NCBI GenBank assembly: GCA_028023455.1
Contig: JAQFVV010006208.1
Location: 6,242,963-6,306,962 of the forward strand
Source of the DNA: Epiperipatus broadwayi
Lineage: Eukaryota; Onychophora; Udeonychophora; Euonychophora; Peripatidae
DNA length: 64,000 bases
Direction of reading: 5' to 3'
Shown here: piece after piece, positions 1 to 9,599 of the stretch
Numbering within the stretch: the stretch's first letter is position 1
Layout of the letters: each line of letters starts with the position of its first letter
The notes under the pieces: generated by a model
What the model saw: the letters and a program-made list of their open reading frames with translations, nothing else
Databases searched by the model: none
What the model was told of the DNA's origin: nothing
Made by a program: the position numbers and the translations under genes

Positions 1-118
1 CATATATTGGTGATTATTTATCTTTTTGATATTTATGTGTTCAAGTGTATCAGTGTTATGAGATGGAGTGGAGAGTGGTGTGAAAGTCTGTGCTCATATA
101 CCCTGCGTATTAGAGTGT
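1..118 (+). repeat. F1 hammerhead-SINE, 3' fragment
   Basis: The window opens inside an F1 unit, just 3' of its ribozyme. It shows the stem I tail (TATTGGTGATTATTTATC), then the box A-like region (GTTATGAGATGG) and a decayed box B-like end (GTCTGTGCTCATATACC). The ribozyme core itself would lie before position 1. Confidence 0.7.
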
Positions 119-1185
119 AAGTACAAGTATTTATTATTTTTTAAAACTAGGATAAAGAAAACATCCTTTTTCAAAAATAATTCTATTATTACGTTTCTAG
201 TCTAATTAGAAAATCTCTTCATTCTTTGCTTTATTTTTTATTTTTTTTATCTTAATTTACTTTTTTTATATACTGCAAAAAAAAAAAATGCTTTGAAAGT
301 GGATAATTCATTTTAAGCAACTAGACTGAAGAATTTAACGTAAAAAAAATTATTTATTAAAAAATGTTGATCTAAAACAGTCATCATTACATCTGATTGG
401 CTGTCATATAAGCATTCTTAAATGCGCATGCGTCAAGGTTTCAGCCTTTCACTTATTTTTGCAGTCTTTTTTTAGTTAGAGGCTATGGAAAACTTAAAAA
501 CTTTGATATCTTCTTTTCTATTGTTTTACTCTGCAGCGAACTGTTTTCTTCAAATAATTTTATATTTAATCCCTTATCTATAGATTTTAACAATATATTA
601 AAAAAGCATATTATTCTGTTCATAATATAATAAATTCTTTTTATCCACACGACTTTATATTTTGTGTGTGTATATATATACAAAACAGCTTTTAGTGGAC
701 GTGTAACCAAAAGTTTGCGAGCAGTAAAATTGGCCTAAACTGTACAAAAAATAAACCAAGTCATTTATTTTGGGGGGATTAAAGCAAAACTTCAGGATGT
801 TATTTATCTAATAAAATGTCACTGTATTTTTTAAAATCTTAATCCTTTAAAATCATGTAACATATTGTGTTTCAAATCGTATGGTTGATAAACTGTCTTT
901 GCTTCTGATTCCATTGTTGACCCAGAGTTGATCTTAAGTTGAGATTAAAAGTCGATCTGATGTAATTTTCCATGATGTTTTTTTTTTTTTTTTCAAATTT
1001 CTGTTGTATGAATTTGTATAAAACTTTTTTTTTAAATATTAATAATATTATTATTGAAAAATCCTTATTAATGTTTATAATCAACAAGATTTTTTTCTTT
1101 TATAATTTTAGTTCAAAGATCGTCTCAATGAGACTTAATGAAGATAATAAAATAATTAAATACATAAATGTTTATTACAGTGAAT
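119..1185. other. AT-rich spacer, no gene seen
   Basis: Homopolymer-rich AT sequence. Open frames here are short, lysine/phenylalanine/isoleucine-rich and look random. The only structured part is 374-452, which resembles the reverse complement of 41768-41838 (a dispersed repeat containing ATTGG/CCAAT). Confidence 0.6.
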
Positions 1186-1280
1186 AGAAGGATTTGAACT
1201 TAGGATTTTCAGAAATTCATCAGCCATTCCATCTCAGATAACCGATACACATGACCATACACATGTGAAAAAGATAAATG

Positions 1281-1341
1281 AACTACAATAGATGTATTTC
1301 GTGCTGAATCAGCACTCATCAGTTGGCCAGATCATAATCTA
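1281..1341 (-). ncRNA. Hammerhead ribozyme, F1 type, intact core
   Basis: On the minus strand: CCAA, CTGATGA (complement of 1317-1323), stem II GTGCT/AGCAC closed by a G-C pair, then GAAA, a short weak stem III (ATACATCT), and TTG to re-pair with CCAA. Both conserved boxes match the hammerhead consensus. Stem III and the TTGG strand are imperfect, so cleavage may be weak. Confidence 0.78.
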
Positions 1342-1434
1342 TCACACATATATACAATCAGTGCTTGAAGCCTGTCCATTAAAGTTTAAGTAATTGCCAT
1401 TTTAATATAAGCTGAGCACTGGTTGTATATATGT

Positions 1435-1505
1435 GTGAGAGATTATGATCTGGCCCAACTAATAAGTGCTGTTTCAGCACAAAATATTACGGATATTGGG
1501 AATCA
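1435..1505 (+). pseudogene. Decayed F1 hammerhead
   Basis: Same layout as other F1 ribozymes, and stem II GTGCT/AGCAC survives. The core reads CTAATAA instead of CTGATGA, and GAAA has become AAAA. Loss of G5, G8 and G12 should abolish cleavage. Confidence 0.7.
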
Positions 1506-1800
1506 TCCTTTTCACATGTGTATGGTCATGGCTATCAGTTGTTTGAGATGAAGTAGAGGATGAGTATAAACTGAAAATCCTAAGTTCAAATCCTTCTAGT
1601 TAGAATCAAAATATATAAATGCCTTAGAACAATAATTATTAATATTCTTTTTTTGATAGTAACTTATTAGGATTTAACTTTTAAAATAGTCTAACATTCC
1701 AATAAATAAGTATGCTAAAAGAAACAAAATATTAGATGCAAAATGTAAATAAAAATCATATTGCTGACCCACCTGATCACACACATAGTGAAAAGATAAA

Positions 1801-1861
1801 TAATCACCAATATAAGTATTTCATGCTAAACCAGTACTCATCAGTTGGTCCAGATTATAAT
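1801..1861 (-). ncRNA. Hammerhead ribozyme, array unit 1
   Basis: Minus strand: CCAA, CTGATGA, stem II GTACT/AGCAT (weakened), GAAA, stem III ATACTTAT, A at the cleavage position, TTGG. All core bases are present. Stem II has one mismatch. Confidence 0.72.
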
Positions 1862-2283
1862 ATCCCACACACATATATATATAATCAGTGCTCAGTTTAT
1901 ATTAAGATAGCAAATCTTCATACACTAATGGACAGGCTTCAAACTTTTCCAACTCACAACTCTTCAGCCTTCCATTTCATTGAAAATATGATGATGGAAC
2001 GGGGACTCCTTGTTAGTGCCAAGGTTGTCATCCTACTCATGTTGACATATTAGTCATTCTGACTCCTCATGTACAGGAAAATAATCCATTTATACATACA
2101 TATGCAATGGATGGGCAGACCTTTTGCACATTATTTATATAAATTAATACATTGTACAGGCTTAAATCTGCATTATATATGTAATATATACAGGATTCGA
2201 ACTCAGAGTTTCACACAACCCACTACTTTCAGTGCCATTTCATATTGCTGACCCACCTGATCACACACATGTTGAGAATGTAA

Positions 2284-2345
2284 ATAATCACCAATATACG
2301 TATTTCATGCTAAACCAGCAATCATCAGTTGGTCTAGATTATTAT
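2284..2345 (-). ncRNA. Hammerhead ribozyme, array unit 2
   Basis: Minus strand: CCAA, CTGATGA, stem II TGCT/AGCA with loop GGTTT, GAAA, perfectly self-complementary stem III ATACGTAT, A at position 17, TTGG. A good candidate for residual activity. Confidence 0.8.
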
Positions 2346-2767
2346 CCTCACACATATATACAATCAGTGCTCAGCTTTATATTAAGATAGCCAATCTTCA
2401 TACTTTAATGGACAGGCTTCAAACTATTCCAACTCAGAACTCTTCAGCCTTCCATTTCATTGAAAATCTGATGATGGAACGTTCAAAGTCCTTGTTAGTG
2501 CCAAGGTTGTCATCTTACCCATGTTGACATATTAGCCATTCTGACCTCTCATGTACATGAGAATAATCCATTTATACATACATATGCAAGGGATGGGCAG
2601 ACCTTTTACATACTGTTTATATAAATTAATACATTGTACAGGCTTAAACCTGCATTTATATATGTAATATATGCGGGATTCGAACTCACACTTTCACATG
2701 ACCCACTACTTTCAGTGCTATCTCATACTGCTGACTCACCTGATCACACACATGTTGAAAAGATAAA

Positions 2768-2828
2768 TAATCACCAATATACATATTTCATGCTAAACCA
2801 GCAATCATCAGTTGGTCTAGATTGCTAT
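2768..2828 (-). ncRNA. Hammerhead ribozyme, array unit 3
   Basis: Same as unit 2, but stem III is ATATGTAT (one G-U pair). The core bases CTGATGA and GAAA, and the stem I CCAA/TTGG closure, are all present. Confidence 0.78.
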
Positions 2829-2878
2829 CCTAACACATATATACAATCAGTGCTCAGTTTTATATTAAGATAACCAAT

Positions 2879-3215
2879 CATCAGATTTTCAATGAAATAG
2901 AAGGCTGAAGAGTTGTGGGTTGGAGTAGTTTGAAGCCTGTCCATTAAAGTATGAAGATTGGATATCTTAATATAAAGCTGAGCACTGATTGTATATATGT
3001 GTGAGGATAGTAATCTAGACCAACTGATGATTGCTGGTTTAGCATGAAATACGTATATTGGTGATTATTTATCTTTTCAACATATGTGTGATCAGGTGGG
3101 TCAGCAATATAAGATGGCACTGAAAGTAGTGGGTCGTTTAAAAGTCTGAGTTCGAATCCCGCATATATTACATACATAAATGCAGGTTTAAGCCTGTACA
3201 ATGTAATAAATAAAA
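2879..3215 (+). repeat. F1 unit, inverted relative to the preceding array
   Basis: The array switches strand at about 2880-2900, within the ATCAGATTTTCAATGAAATAG body motif. This plus unit runs through GCCTGTCCATTAAAGTATGA, the ribozyme, the box A-like AATATAAGATGG and box B-like GAGTTCGAATCCC. It ends near the GCAGGTTTAAGCCTGTACAA motif also seen at unit ends in the array. Confidence 0.8.
3007..3068 (+). ncRNA. Hammerhead ribozyme, F1 type, intact core
   Basis: CCAA, CTGATGA (3024-3030), stem II TGCT/AGCA, GAAA, self-complementary stem III ATACGTAT, A at position 17, TTGG. The outer stem I continues as TAATC with GATTA beyond an internal loop, as expected for a natural type I hammerhead with tertiary loop contacts. 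Confidence 0.82.
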
Positions 3216-3359
3216 ATCGTAAGAACACGATATTTACAAATAAAGCGAGATTTTACATAGATATTGATTTATTATCTTAAATGTAAACAATCGATTTTTA
3301 GATTAAAAAAATCGATTGCTTACATTTAAGTTAATATCATTTCCTATTAACTTACGAAT

Positions 3360-3600
3360 TGTCATTAGCTAATGTTACTATTTAGAAGACATGTTAAAGA
3401 CTAGATGTGATAATATGGTCGACTATTTCCATCATCTTATCATTAAATATGGAATGTTTAGAAAATTTTAAACTTTTCCAAATACAAACAACTGTTAGTA
3501 ATAAGACACATATCAGTAGACATTGATGATGAAAATAGTCCAATATATCATATCTAAAATGCCAACATCACAAACTTTAAAGACTAGTTAATATCATGGC
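3360..3600. repeat. Short inverted repeat, F4-like
   Basis: GACTATTTCCATCATC near 3420 is mirrored by GATGATGAAAATAGTC near 3525. AACTGTTAGTAATAA also occurs in the larger F4 palindrome at 13500-14040. A partial copy of that family without the tRNA-like centre. Confidence 0.55.
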
Positions 3601-3931
3601 TTTTAAATTGTTTTTTCGGGGGAGGAGGGGGTAATGGTAAAATATGCCATTGTACAAGGCAGCAAAATTTTTGGAACTGTTCCTGTTTGTATGTGTGTTT
3701 ACACTATTTATTGGGACATACATATTTTATTTATAATATACTTAAAGTTTATAATTCCATTTCTTGGAAAAATTATATTTTTTATTTATTAGGTGTTTAA
3801 TATAAAAATAAAATAACCTGCTTCTTAAAAATAAATTCTTTAAAATTTTAAAATAGAAAATTTATGTATTGTGCCCTATATTTCGTATAACAAATTTAAA
3901 AAAAGAAATGTTTTTATGTAAGTTTCAAATA

Positions 3932-4032
3932 GCATTGGTGGTCGAGAGGTCAGCGCGACTGCCTTACAAGCAGTTGCCCGGGTTGCGGGTTCGCGTTCCG
4001 GCCGATGCTATGACACTTGAAAAAAAAAAAAG
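3932..4032 (+). repeat. tRNA-headed short SINE
   Basis: A 77-nt tRNA-like head. Acceptor GCATTGG pairs with CCGATGC. Box A is TGGTCGAGAGG, the anticodon stem is ACTGC/GCAGT with loop CTTACAA, and box B resembles GGTTCGCGTTCC. It is followed by TATGACACTTG and an A-run. Four dispersed copies with the same tail, plus the oversized variable region, argue for a SINE and not a functional tRNA gene. The loop would give anticodon UAC, but the box A resembles long-arm (Leu/Ser) tRNAs. Confidence 0.75.
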
Positions 4033-5630
4033 ACATTTATTTTAATTCAGAAAATGAAAATTTGCTATTATAAAACCAATATATATATACTGTACACTCG
4101 CATACCGAATTTTAAAAGAAAAGACTCTCCGGCTAACCTTGGAAAAATACATCTAATTCACACGATCAACTTATCGAAAAACAATATTTACTTAAATAAT
4201 GATATTTTGACTAGCTCACAATATATTTCTATCATATTATATCTAATAAAATCAACACCTAAAATAATTTATCTTATTTAAATAATAAACTAAGATAATA
4301 AAAAATACATAAATTAAATACTAAGATTCAAATTAGATTCCACAGCTCATTTATTAAAATAACAACTTAAACTATGACTAACTCTTGATTTACTACAACA
4401 AAATATGGTTCGATTAAAAATACTAATAAAAATTATGACAACTTTTGCAGGAGACATTCAGCAAGGTGCACTGTTGGGTTAATATTGAGGATCGATCCCG
4501 AAAGATATACTCTCAATGGCATAAGAATATTACTTCTAATTAATTTATAAAAATACTACCTTGTAATATTTTTATGTCTCACAACACATCTAAAATAAAT
4601 CCTAACTAAATAATTCATAAAATTTATTATAAAACAAGAAAGTAATTACTATTCCCTTTCATAAAAATAATATTTAAATCTAACATTAACTAAAATTCCT
4701 ATCCATTATCACTTCATCTAACTCTTATAATTATTTAACATCTCAGGTTCCTGTAATAATAATGATGATGAATGATGATGATGGTGGTGGTGGTGATAAT
4801 GATGATGACGAAGGTGATGGTGATGATGGTGGTGATGATGATGACAACAACAATAATAATAAACAAATGAATACAATGTAGCCAAATATAATGAGGGATT
4901 TTACATATATTCAACTACTCTCAACAAAACAACAACAAACAACTGGAATATTTTCACAATTCTTAAAATAATATATCTATTTAACTAATACTCCTCAATA
5001 GTGATAAATAATATTATAAATTCTTAAAAAACATCATATAAAATATTTTTAATAAATTCTAAAACATTTCATCTCATATTATGCTATCTTTCATTTCTCA
5101 TGCAGCATTTACAGAAAACAAAAACATATTCCTAATGTAATTGCAATATTATATAATTTTAAAATTGTTATTGTATAATCTTCATAATCACCAATAACAA
5201 GATATTCTGTGACAATAATAATTATAATAAATATTTAGTTAATCATATAATGTAATGGTCCAAATAATTTTATAAATCATGTATGTGGATATGAAGTTTC
5301 AAAAAAACACTCAGACACATCAACAAATAAAACATTATTATTTAACAATGTAGTACATTTCCAACAATATAAATTTATAAATGTTAAACTATTTACAAAA
5401 AAATAACAAAGGAAAATTAATTAGATTAAAATATTTACTTAAGAAAACATGATGAGAATAAATAAGCATTAAATAGCCTTCACTCTGACTATTTGATGTG
5501 TGAAATAGAATATATGATACATTATAGTAGTAATACTATAATTTTCTGTCACCACAACAATGGTATTCCATTATCATTATCATAATAAAACAATAACAAT
5601 AAATAAACCACTAAACATCACATGATCACC
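4033..5630. other. AT-rich spacer with GAT-type microsatellite
   Basis: No coding signal. An imperfect trinucleotide tract (GAT/GGT/GAC/AAT) occupies about 4755-4862. The rest is low-complexity AT. Confidence 0.6.
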
Positions 5631-5639
5631 ATTTCTTAT

Positions 5640-5885
5640 ACCTGCTCATAGCTGTTATTAAAATAAGCAAAACTCTCCATACAGTAGTGCCATTCAGTGC
5701 TCTCAGATCCAAGGCTCCTCACTGATAAAACCCACAAGCTAGAAACTAGTCTGGGGATATTGGATGAGTAGGCACTAGATAGGGATTTTATGTACAAGCC
5801 TTCTGGCTTCCATTGATTACTCTGGCTTGCGCTGAGTGGCACTACTGTAAGCAGAGTTTTGCCTGTTTTAATAACAATAAATAAA
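5640..5885. repeat. F2 hammerhead foldback element
   Basis: Terminal inverted repeats: GCAAAACTCTCCATACAGTA at the left, and its near complement ending GAGTTTTGCCTGTTTTAATA at the right. The middle has the F2 ribozyme region and TTGGATGAGTAGGCACTAGA. Confidence 0.75.
5700..5772 (+). pseudogene. Decayed F2 hammerhead
   Basis: CCTCA, CTGATAA (5722-5728, G8 changed to A), an AGCT stem II remnant, GAAA, stem III ACTAGT, C at the cleavage site, TGGGG. Everything fits except core G8, so it is probably inactive. Confidence 0.72.
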
Positions 5886-8160
5886 TACAATTTATTTTAA
5901 CTTATAATATGCTTCACCTTTTTTTAAAGTAATTATAGTAATAACTATTAATTATAAAATTAAAATGAGCATTATATTGGAAAAGATTAGGCATATTGTT
6001 TATATACCAGTAAAGTATTTCTCTTTACCTTTCAGGTATATTTTAACACTTCAATACAAATTTAAATAAAGAAAAATATAGTTAATGAAACAACGTTAAT
6101 CATCACTTTATAATCTATTTACTTTTAAAATATTTTAAACAATCCTATAACTTTATTCTTCTATATGTTCACTCTTCTTATAGAAAATTCAAATTATATT
6201 AAAACATTATATTATTTCACATGCTTATTTATTCATTTTGAAATCTATTATCATAATAGCATTCACATGTTATGTTTCATCATCTATTCTCACAATCAAA
6301 CCAAATATGCATTAAATATTTGAGTTTAATGGTCTCAATCATTCATATATCTCTAGGAATATCAAATCATTCCTTTTCCACTTTCTCTATAAACAGTAAA
6401 TAATTAAACATCATTTGTGATAGAATTTTTCTCTCCTCTTGCATTCTCAAATATTGATAACTTTCAACAGTCTAGTTATTATTCTATCCAACTTTTAAAT
6501 TATCATTTATAATGTAATATCCAGTGACAATTAAAAGTGATTATAAATAGGGATATGAATATAACAATAATTCAAAGTGAATATGAAACATCATAATTAC
6601 AGGGTGTAAGGTCACATATTTATTATGTACCTTAAATTCTGGTCATGGCTTCTACCTGAGCTCTTACTGAACTATTGAAAGAACAACTATCTATGTACTA
6701 ACTATACATACCTTTGTTACCTATATTTAAATCCTTAATTCACAACAATATGATTCACATATAATATTCCTCTTTAATATCCCTAGCACATAGGATTTCA
6801 TTTTATAACTACTTTCCCAGACCACTATCCTTCATCTTCCACACTCTGAATACTTCTCTTGATATTGCAAAGAAATAGTAATGATGTTACATAAAATAAT
6901 CTCCAAACTGCATTTCCAAAATAAATATCGAATAAAATTCAAGAAGGTTCAAAACATTGTATACATAAATGATTTCAATAAAGTATCCATTGTTATCATA
7001 CATTCATTCACTTATATTATAGTACTAGTATAATTATATCAGGGTATAACCTTAGTACATGTGCCTTGTGTGCTTAATTTTATTACAAGAGAGACTTCTA
7101 CAAATCTTAATGCAAGATTCAACTTTATAAAGATGAGCGGTCACTCTTATCTTCAATCTAGTTTTCTGATTATATAGGCAAATCTAAAGCATTTTGATTT
7201 GGGAGTGTGAAGCTAATCAATTCTTCAATGATTAAGTTCGCTATTTCTGTTACACATTAACGTTCGTGAAATCTTTCGATTTATAATGAGTCAATATTAT
7301 GTTATAGTCAAAATTAATATTATAGTACTAGATAATTTAGAGATAAGTGTTTTCATTTTTATTGTATCTAAACAGATATGGTCTATAATGATATATTAGA
7401 AACTCACAATCATGTTTGAAGAATATATGCATACTTAAGCCTTCATAAAAATACTTAAATACTTTTAGACAACCCACAAAGCATTTTTACCTTTACTTTA
7501 CATTCATAAAACAATTAATATATTCATAATCATACAAATATGATTTATCCGTTTTAATACTCAAGCAATATGATAAATAAACAAGATATAAATTAAAATA
7601 TCAGTAAAATATTACTAAAGTGCATAGTAATTTATCTTTAATTCCAACAATTATTGGAATTAAATATGGCGATCCCCTTCTCTCCTTGATCGTCTGAACA
7701 TAAAATATGCTATAGGTATTTTACATTTTTACCTTGCAGAAAATTAAATTTTCCGATACCTAATATTTTTCTTTATTTTTTTTAAATGAATTATTTCAGT
7801 ATTAAAACTAAGCATATTTTTAATAATAAATATATTAAGTATTATTATTACTAATAATAAAAATATTAATACTAAGAAATAGAAAAGTAATGAAATTCAA
7901 AGCTATTAAAGTTCTTGTTTGCTTTCGTTTCTCTAGTGCCGAACTTCCTCCATTGCTATGGACAACAAAAAGTTTGAACATAACTTCTCTCTCCCCCACT
8001 GCACTGAACAAAACTCCATAATGCATAAAATTAAATTTTTTTAAATCTTTATGAAATACTGCCCATCCATACTGGATAAATAGTCTATCTACATTCATTT
8101 TTTAGCATTTTTGGGAGAACAAATATTTCAAAAGAAAAAAAATATTTATTACTATAATTT
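5886..8160. other. AT-rich spacer; part of an unnamed dispersed repeat
   Basis: No gene recognised. About 7060-7420 (ending CTTTCGATTTATAATGAGTC, with GCATTTTGATTTGGGAG inside) is shared with about 63150-63660 on the same strand, so it belongs to a dispersed repeat of unknown type. Confidence 0.5.
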
Positions 8161-8166
8161 TTAAAA

Positions 8167-8398
8167 CAGGCAAAACTCACTATACATATTGCCACACACA
8201 GCAAGCTAGAGTAATCAATGGATATCAGAAGGCTTGTGCATAAAATCGCCATCTAGTGCCTACTCATCCAATATCCCCAGACTAGTTTCTGGCTTGTGGT
8301 CTTCATCAGTGATTACTCTGGCTTGCTGTGTGTGGCAATATGTATAGTGAGTTTTGCCTATTTTAGCAACAGTTATACACAAGCATAAGAAGTGGTGG
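8167..8398. repeat. Compact F2 foldback (about 230 bp)
   Basis: Inverted arms of about 50 bp (AACAGGCAAAACTCACTATA ... TATAGTGAGTTTTGCCTATT) flank a central minus-strand hammerhead. The right arm begins exactly 5' of the ribozyme, so the element is little more than arms plus ribozyme. Confidence 0.8.
8262..8325 (-). ncRNA. Hammerhead ribozyme, F2 type
   Basis: Minus strand: ATCA, CTGATGA (complement of 8303-8309), loop region AGACCACAAGCCA, GAAA, self-complementary stem III ACTAGT, C at cleavage site, TGGGG. The core is intact. Stem I is shorter than in other F2 copies (TCA/TGG). Confidence 0.75.
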
Positions 8399-8399
8399 T

Positions 8400-9205
8400 C
8401 ATGTGATGTTTATTGGCTTACTATAATTTTTCATAATAGATAATAATCTTTCACATACATTTTTTATCAGGCTAGTTCAGACTATGGCAAAATATAGTGA
8501 TATTAACATTACTTCATTCATCAGAAGTCATTTATAAAACATTTTAAAGAATAAGATTATTTATCAATTACTTTTTTCAGGCCACTTTCATTCACATTTT
8601 TCTTTAAAGTATACACCTGTATTTGAATGGTAATAATTTATCACAGGATGTTTCTTAAAAAGTCAAGATTTTTATCTTTTCAAATACACACATTTAATTA
8701 CTTAATTTCTTGTCTTCTTATCCAAAATCTTTATGCAGATAATGTTTTCATAAAAGATATAACAATAATCTTTAAAATAATATCAGAATTCATCTCTCTT
8801 TTAATAAGAAGAATCTTTTAAAATGTACAGTTCAAACGACATTTTCTTTTAATCTTGATAAGCACAATTTAAAAAAAAATATAATGTTCATTCAGGCCGT
8901 TCTCTTTTAAACAAACTAGTAGTAAAACAATCGATATTGCATGTTTTTTTAATGCTCAGAAGATAATCCTTATAACACAGACTAAAACTATTCTACAAAA
9001 ACGACTCGAGTTTACGCTATTGATCATGTGATTTATATACCCAATCCAACAACGGTGTGATTTTACAATAGGATTCTATAGTATTTCATCTAGCAAGTTG
9101 ATAAACATTGATTTTTTTTATGATCTTGCAGTTGTGTTAAGGTTTTATGGGGTATCCTAAAATGAAACTTTTCTAATGCCTTTTTCAAGTCTCATTTTCA
9201 TATAA
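8400..9205. other. AT-rich spacer, nothing recognised
   Basis: No homology-bearing frame or repeat noticed. The region is flanked by F2 and F1 elements. Confidence 0.5.
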
Positions 9206-9209
9206 TAAG

Positions 9210-9560
9210 ATGTCTGCCCATCCCTTGTATCTCAGCCTCAGGGTGGCCTTTGAGCATTCCATCAACAGATTTTCAATTGGATGGACAGTTGAAAAGTTGG
9301 AGTGTGCAGTAGATTGAAGCCTGTCCGTTAAAGTATGAAGATTGGCTATCTTAATATATATCTGAACACTTATTGCATATATGTGTAGAGATGGTAATCT
9401 GGACCAACTGATGATTTCTGGTTTAGCATGAAATATGAATATTGGTGATTATTTATCTTTTTGACATATATGTGTTCAAGTGTGTTAGTGATATGAGACA
9501 GAGTGGTGAGCGGTGCATCATGTGAAAATATATAGGGTATACTATATATTATAATAAGTT
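9210..9560 (+). repeat. F1 unit
   Basis: Body motifs TCTGCCCATCCCTTG, ATCAACAGATTTTCAATTGG, GCCTGTCCGTTAAAGTATGA and TATCTTAATATA, then the ribozyme and a decayed box A/B region (GATATGAGACAGAGTGG). Single copy, 3' end degraded. Confidence 0.8.
9388..9452 (+). ncRNA. Hammerhead ribozyme, F1 type
   Basis: CCAA, CTGATGA (9408-9414), weakened stem II (TTTCT/AGCAT), GAAA, stem III ATATGAAT (imperfect), A, TTGG. Core boxes are intact and the helices partly eroded. Confidence 0.68.
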
Positions 9561-9599
9561 AGGTGAAATAATGGCTTTATATATAACTAATGTAATTAT

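Larger units (their letters stand above)
1189..1602. repeat. F1 inverted (head-to-head) pair
   Basis: Two F1 units face each other. The outer ends are near-perfect inverted copies (GGATTTGAACTTAGGATTTT at the left, its complement at the right). The left unit is on the minus strand with an intact hammerhead core. The right unit is on the plus strand with a dead core. The body motif GCCTGTCCATTAAAGTTTAA is shared with other F1 units. Confidence 0.8.
1745..2878 (-). repeat. F1 tandem array, three units
   Basis: Three F1 ribozyme cores in direct repeat on the minus strand: complement of CTGATGA at 1838-1844, 2322-2328 and 2805-2811, so the period is 484 then 483 bp. Each unit shares the box B-like GATTCGAACTC, the box A-like region near CTGACCCACCTGATCACACA, the ribozyme, TATTAAGATAGC, GACAGGCTTCAAAC and GATGGGCAGACCTTTT. 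The third unit is cut short inside its body at about 2878. Head-to-tail repetition of hammerhead units is typical of retrozymes and hammerhead satellites. Confidence 0.85.

Noticed and set aside
1736-2053. Apparent open frames across F1 repeats as short proteins
   Set aside because: The same pseudo-peptides (DHTHVEKINNHQYTYFMLN) recur wherever F1 occurs and come from the noncoding ribozyme and box regions.
3932-4008. Functional tRNA-Val or tRNA-Leu gene
   Set aside because: The variable region is too long for tRNA-Val, the T-arm pairs poorly, and three further copies share the same non-tRNA tail with an A-run. A SINE fits better.
4755-4862. CRISPR-like or coding aspartate-rich repeat
   Set aside because: Imperfect GAT/GGT trinucleotide tract without spacers and without an open flanking frame. 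Simple microsatellite.
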